NCBI GenBank assembly: GCA_023459495.1
Contig: JAEWTL010000039.1
Location: 1-64,000 of the forward strand
DNA from: Bacillota bacterium
GTDB taxonomy: Bacteria; Bacillota; Clostridia; Christensenellales; SZUA-584
Length of the DNA stretch: 64,000 nt
Reading direction: 5' to 3'
In this document: piece after piece, positions 61,457 to 64,000 of the stretch
Position numbering within the stretch: position 1 is the stretch's first letter
Layout of the letters: each line of letters starts with the position of its first letter
Translations under genes and position numbers: made by a program
Notes under the pieces: model-generated
Seen by the model: the letters and a program-made list of their open reading frames with translations, nothing else
Databases searched by the model: none
What the model was told of the DNA's origin: nothing

Positions 61457-62572
61457 TTATTTCAACAGCGCGGGTAAGACATAAGAAAAAACAGCAATCA
61501 ATACAAGCAAGCCGATCATCATAAAAATTGCAGCCGGACGCCCAAAGTTGATGGTAAAACCCACTCCGAAGCGTTTCTCCACAAACAGCGCGGGATCGTC
61601 GCGATTCACATAATAAACGCCCCACTTCCAGTACTTGTCGTCGTCCCGGCGGATGACTTCCCCGTCCGCCCTTTTACCAAGGCGTACCCGGCTTCCGCTC
61701 TGCCCGGTCACCATTGCAATGATAAGTGCACTGACTACGCCCAATCCGGTTGCGATCATTGACGCCCACGAAATCATCATCGGGTCCACCAGTTGCAGGA
61801 GCGCGAGCTGCACTGCAAACAGTGTCAGCAGCAGCAGCGCGCCAAAAGCCACAAGCCATGCCGACCAACGATAACGGGAAGCGGCATTCTGCCGCGAAGA
61901 GATTTCAGGATTATCAGGGTCCAGTACGGGTGGCGCTTTCAGCATGGACCAGTAAATGAATGCAAACACGAGCAGCATAAAAACCTGCGTGACCGGTGCG
62001 AAAAGGATCAGCCCGAAGCTTTTTTCAGCCAGCCGCGTCACATTGCCCGCAAGGTCGGTCTGTTGTACGACCTTATCTGGAATCTGGTCATACATCAGCA
62101 CGCCGATGAGCACAGTCGCAAGGATGATGATTACGTGGAGCACGAACCATGCGGGCGATACGGCGCGCCTGACCGCAGAGAAACGCGTATCCGCGACAGC
62201 CGCACCGCGCGACTCTGTTTCCCAGCCATAGCGGGCTTTAAGCACTTTCACCTGCCGCCAGCGGCGCAAGTACAGCGAATAAACAGCCGTGAGATATACC
62301 AGCATAAAAACACCCATCAGTATCATAACAACGTATGCTTCCAATATGAACACCAGCGCCACATACACCGCAGTCATCACTGCGCCGATGATCGAAACGT
62401 TTCTGGCATATCCCCTGCGCAGTACAGCAAGCTCTTCCTTATCGTGCTGGCCGGAAGGAATGCTGATACCGAAGCAGACGGTTTTGCGTCCAATATAGGG
62501 CATGATGGCAAACATGACCGTGATGGGCACAAAGCACAGCGCGTATGAAAGAATCAACATCCCATAATTCAT
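61457..62572 (-). CDS. DUF1648/DUF5808 membrane protein (SdpI-like)
   Basis: A 371-residue membrane protein with about eight membrane segments. The MYDQIPDKVVQQTDLAGNVTR segment (shown as YDQIPDKVVQQTDLAG) is the DUF1648 signature shared with SdpI immunity proteins. The last 70 residues, DDKYWKWGVYYVNRDDP and FGVGFTINFGRP, match DUF5808. ATG at 62572 has GGGGGAAG upstream. It is the second gene after a GntR-type regulator, an arrangement typical of ytr-like operons that respond to cell-envelope stress. Confidence 0.87.
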   Translation of the reverse strand: MNYGMLILSYALCFVPITVMFAIMPYIGRKTVCFGISIPSGQHDKEELAVLRRGYARNVSIIGAVMTAVYVALVFILEAYVVMILMGVFMLVYLTAVYSLYLRRWRQVKVLKARYGWETESRGAAVADTRFSAVRRAVSPAWFVLHVIIILATVLIGVLMYDQIPDKVVQQTDLAGNVTRLAEKSFGLILFAPVTQVFMLLVFAFIYWSMLKAPPVLDPDNPEISSRQNAASRYRWSAWLVAFGALLLLTLFAVQLALLQLVDPMMISWASMIATGLGVVSALIIAMVTGQSGSRVRLGKRADGEVIRRDDDKYWKWGVYYVNRDDPALFVEKRFGVGFTINFGRPAAIFMMIGLLVLIAVFSYVLPALLK

Positions 62573-62589
62573 AGATCTTCCCCCATAAT

Positions 62590-62961
62590 CTATTGGTCGT
62601 AAGCCTTTTCGCAGATCTCCAGCCACTGCTGCTTACTGACACCACGGCTGCGCGCGGCCAGCGCATGCGGCTCTATCGCTTCACCCAGCGCATCGATATA
62701 CGCCTCATCGGCGACAAACTTCTGCGCAGGGTTGACGATGACGCCGCGGCTGCGGTGCACCGTGAGGTATCCTTCGTCCTTGAGCTGCCCATATGCTTTG
62801 GCCACCGTGTGCAGGTTGATGGACAGATCGGCTGCCAGCTGGCGCACGGAAGGCATAGGCTCGCCCGGTTGCAGCTTGCCCCGTGCGATGCCCGCTACGA
62901 TCTGCTGTTTGAGCTGCTCGTATATTGGCGTATCCTTTGTCATGTCCAGCTCGATAATCAT
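62590..62961 (-). CDS. YtrA-type GntR-family transcriptional regulator
   Basis: A short 123-residue regulator of the YtrA subfamily: winged helix with PIYEQLKQQIVAGIARG and MPSVRQLAADLSINLHTVAKAYGQL (shown as SVRQLAADLSINLHTVAKA), followed by a small helical dimerisation tail instead of an effector domain. ATG at 62961 is preferred to GTG at 62967 because the GGGG site is then eight bases away. It heads the operon with the DUF1648, YhfC and DUF3887 genes and should repress it through the dyad at 62978-63000. Confidence 0.92.
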   Translation of the reverse strand: MIIELDMTKDTPIYEQLKQQIVAGIARGKLQPGEPMPSVRQLAADLSINLHTVAKAYGQLKDEGYLTVHRSRGVIVNPAQKFVADEAYIDALGEAIEPHALAARSRGVSKQQWLEICEKAYDQ

Positions 62962-62977
62962 CTGCACAACCCCTTAA

Positions 62978-63000
62978 CTGTTATACTTATTATATAACAG
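62978..63000 (-). promoter_or_regulatory. Operator dyad over the -10 box of the GntR operon
   Basis: CTGTTATA-N7-TATAACAG is a perfect 8 bp inverted repeat. On the minus strand it contains TATAAT-like bases, so a bound regulator would block the promoter. It lies 17 bases upstream of the GntR start and fits autoregulation. Confidence 0.65.
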
Positions 63001-63040
63001 ATGCTCGTTTTGTCAACATGTCTGGCGGTTGTTCGCAATA

Positions 63041-63065
63041 GAAAAACCACCTTTCAATCAGGTGG
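63041..63065 (-). terminator. Rho-independent terminator after the small basic-protein genes
   Basis: A 6 bp stem CCACCT/AGGTGG (63047-63052 with 63060-63065) and a 7-base loop run into five T residues on the minus strand. Confidence 0.7.
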
Positions 63066-63110
63066 CTTTCTGTTTGGCTTTTTATGCCTTTAGCTCGACA
63101 TAACCGTACG

Positions 63111-63266
63111 TCAGGTGTCCCTCTGGCTGTCCATCTTTTTTTCATTCAGCCCGAAGACTGCCCGTGCACTTTCCGCCTGTGGATCGTGCTTGACCTTTTT
63201 GGAGCGGAAAGTACCGTCCTCCTTTTTGCCGTTGCGCGTACTCTTCATCCGATTACTCTTTCCCAT
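63111..63266 (-). CDS. Small basic protein of unknown function (51 residues)
   Basis: The product is 51 residues, rich in Lys, Arg and Ser, hydrophilic throughout and without membrane segments: GKSNRMKSTRNGKKED then a HDPQAESARAVFGLN segment. The DPQAESAR stretch recalls short clostridial proteins of unknown function (I think of the CPC_1213 type, not certain). ATG at 63266 follows AGGTG. It begins seven bases after another small-protein gene on the same strand and is followed by a terminator, which supports real expression. Confidence 0.6.
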   Translation of the reverse strand: MGKSNRMKSTRNGKKEDGTFRSKKVKHDPQAESARAVFGLNEKKMDSQRDT

Positions 63267-63273
63267 GGCGCAC

Positions 63274-63420
63274 CTACCGCTTAGTATTGGGGCCAAGCGC
63301 CTCTTTTTGGGTGTTGTGGTTCTGGTTCTGGTTTTCCATGGAGCCTACGTTAGCCGAACTGCGCAAGTGCACCTTGTCCGCCGCAACCTTAAGTTTGTCT
63401 GAGTCCTTCTTCTTTGACAT
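63274..63420 (-). CDS. Small hydrophilic protein of unknown function (48 residues)
   Basis: About 48 residues, starting SKKKDSDKLKV and ending NQNQNHNTQKEALGPNTKR, with an unusual Asn/Gln-rich middle. There is no signal peptide or membrane segment. ATG at 63420 lies eight bases after GAGGTG; another ATG at 63426 is possible. It is co-directional with the 51-residue protein gene. A nucleic-acid-binding or spore-associated role is possible from composition alone, but nothing in the sequence proves it. Confidence 0.55.
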   Translation of the reverse strand: MSKKKDSDKLKVAADKVHLRSSANVGSMENQNQNHNTQKEALGPNTKR

Positions 63421-63480
63421 CTGCATCACCTCGGCATTAGTTTGCCAATATCGCTGCATTTTATAGCGGCAATTTAATGC

Positions 63481-63512
63481 ATGCAAAAAGGCACGGCATA
63501 ATTCCGTGCCTT
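63481..63512 (-). terminator. Rho-independent terminator of the DUF5050 gene
   Basis: A perfect 9 bp stem (63488-63496 with 63504-63512) with a 7-base loop is followed on the minus strand by T residues and then GCAT. It lies about 70 bases after the stop of the DUF5050 gene. Confidence 0.75.
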
Positions 63513-63583
63513 ATGCTGACCATGTTCTGTTTCTGGCATTTCTGACAAAACGGTGCTTAATGGCTTCCGCTTTTGTCTTTCTG

Positions 63584-64000
63584 TCAGCCGTACAGCTTCG
63601 ATACCGTTCCGTCGTCGCCTATCAGATAGAATCTGCCGTCCGCGTTGATCAGCAGTATGTTTTCACCGAGCGCGTTGATATAGTCCCCCTGTACGGCGGC
63701 AAGCTGCTGGGCGGCAGAACCGTCAAACGCAACACGGTATGGTTTATTACCGTCGGAACGATTGACGCAATATATGCCGCGTTCCGTCACGTTGATGCCT
63801 GATACTGCTGCATCCAGCAGCACCTGAACGTCGCTTCCGTCCAACGCGCAGCTGGTTAGTCGTTTGCCGTTGGTTTCATCCTGATAGTAGACGCGTCCGT
63901 TCCAGAGCTGTGCGAAACCGCGCTCGGGCATCGGGATTAACGTCGTTTCACCGGTTACGAGGTCGAGCATAACGAATTGGCCTGTCGCCGTGTTGGTGTA
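63584..64000 (-). CDS. DUF5050/beta-propeller-like protein, C-terminal part (runs off the right edge)
   Basis: The frame stays open to base 64000, so the N-terminus is missing and 138 residues are visible. Repeated units of the type LWNGRVYYQDETNGKRL, SGINVTERGIYCVNRSDG and ALGENILLINADGRFYLI are blades of a propeller in which strand pairs alternate with short polar turns, as in DUF5050 proteins. These are often extracellular lipoproteins in Clostridia. The single visible Cys residues do not suggest catalysis. No function can be given. Confidence 0.8.
   Translation of the reverse strand, partial: YTNTATGQFVMLDLVTGETTLIPMPERGFAQLWNGRVYYQDETNGKRLTSCALDGSDVQVLLDAAVSGINVTERGIYCVNRSDGNKPYRVAFDGSAAQQLAAVQGDYINALGENILLINADGRFYLIGDDGTVSKLYG

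Noticed and set aside
1..64000. tRNA, rRNA, integrase, transposase or phage genes
   Set aside because: All gaps over 90 bases were read for cloverleaf or conserved RNA sequence and no recombinase motif was found in any frame. A covariance-model search would be needed to be certain.

Overview
The window looks like a chromosomal segment of a Gram-positive, probably gut-associated member of the Clostridia. The support is AraC-type/YesM-type two-component systems paired with CUT1 sugar ABC transporters, strong GGAGG ribosome binding sites, lipoprotein signal peptides, a YtrA-type GntR regulator, a YhfC protease and DUF3887/DUF5050 proteins. No rRNA, tRNA, CRISPR array, transposase or phage gene was seen. 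Genus cannot be assigned from sequence reading alone.

Positions 1-23455 hold two carbohydrate-utilisation modules of similar design. Module 1 (1-5847, minus strand) has a substrate-binding lipoprotein, two permeases, a six-hairpin glycosidase-like protein, an MsmK-type ATPase and the start of a LarA-like gene. Its histidine kinase and response regulator (6080-9413) are divergent. A secreted alpha-L-fucosidase with three tandem CBM32-like repeats follows (9659-12229). Module 2 (12387-23455, minus strand) has a substrate-binding protein, kinase, regulator, two permeases, an ATPase, a GH9-family hydrolase, two SDR dehydrogenases and a cyclase-family hydrolase. This suggests import of a glycan fragment, hydrolysis in the cell and oxidation of a released sugar.

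Positions 23940-35558 (plus strand) hold an FtsA-like ATPase with beta-grasp-like C-terminal repeats. After a terminator and a promoter with a perfect dyad comes a compact assembly line: acyl-AMP ligase, acyl carrier protein, phosphopantetheinyl transferase, MacB-like ATPase, very large FtsX-type permease, stand-alone condensation domain and alpha/beta hydrolase. The best reading is synthesis and export of an N-acyl (fatty amide or lipopeptide-like) molecule. Positions 35571-40217 (minus strand) hold a surface-glycan set: ATP-grasp, GT2, WecE-like aminotransferase and a GT39-like membrane protein.

Positions 40309-48647 are a sulfur-trafficking locus: a four-rhodanese lipoprotein, a two-domain sulfurtransferase lipoprotein, a thioredoxin reductase fused to a thioredoxin-fold domain without CxxC, a YeeE/YedE transporter split into two genes around a TusA gene, a divergent LysR regulator, a second TusA and a DASS anion transporter. 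It looks like capture and import of thiosulfate or another sulfane-sulfur species.

Positions 48841-52530 are a second fucosidase operon with an AraC regulator and a UroD-family protein. Positions 52743-53020 hold a non-coding element made of consecutive perfect hairpins between direct repeats. The rest (53012-64000) is mostly housekeeping or hypothetical: DNA repair methyltransferase, DUF2974 lipase-like protein, macrodomain, UvrD/PcrA helicase, GPH transporter, GNAT-like protein, a GntR-controlled membrane-protein operon, two very small basic proteins and a partial DUF5050 protein.
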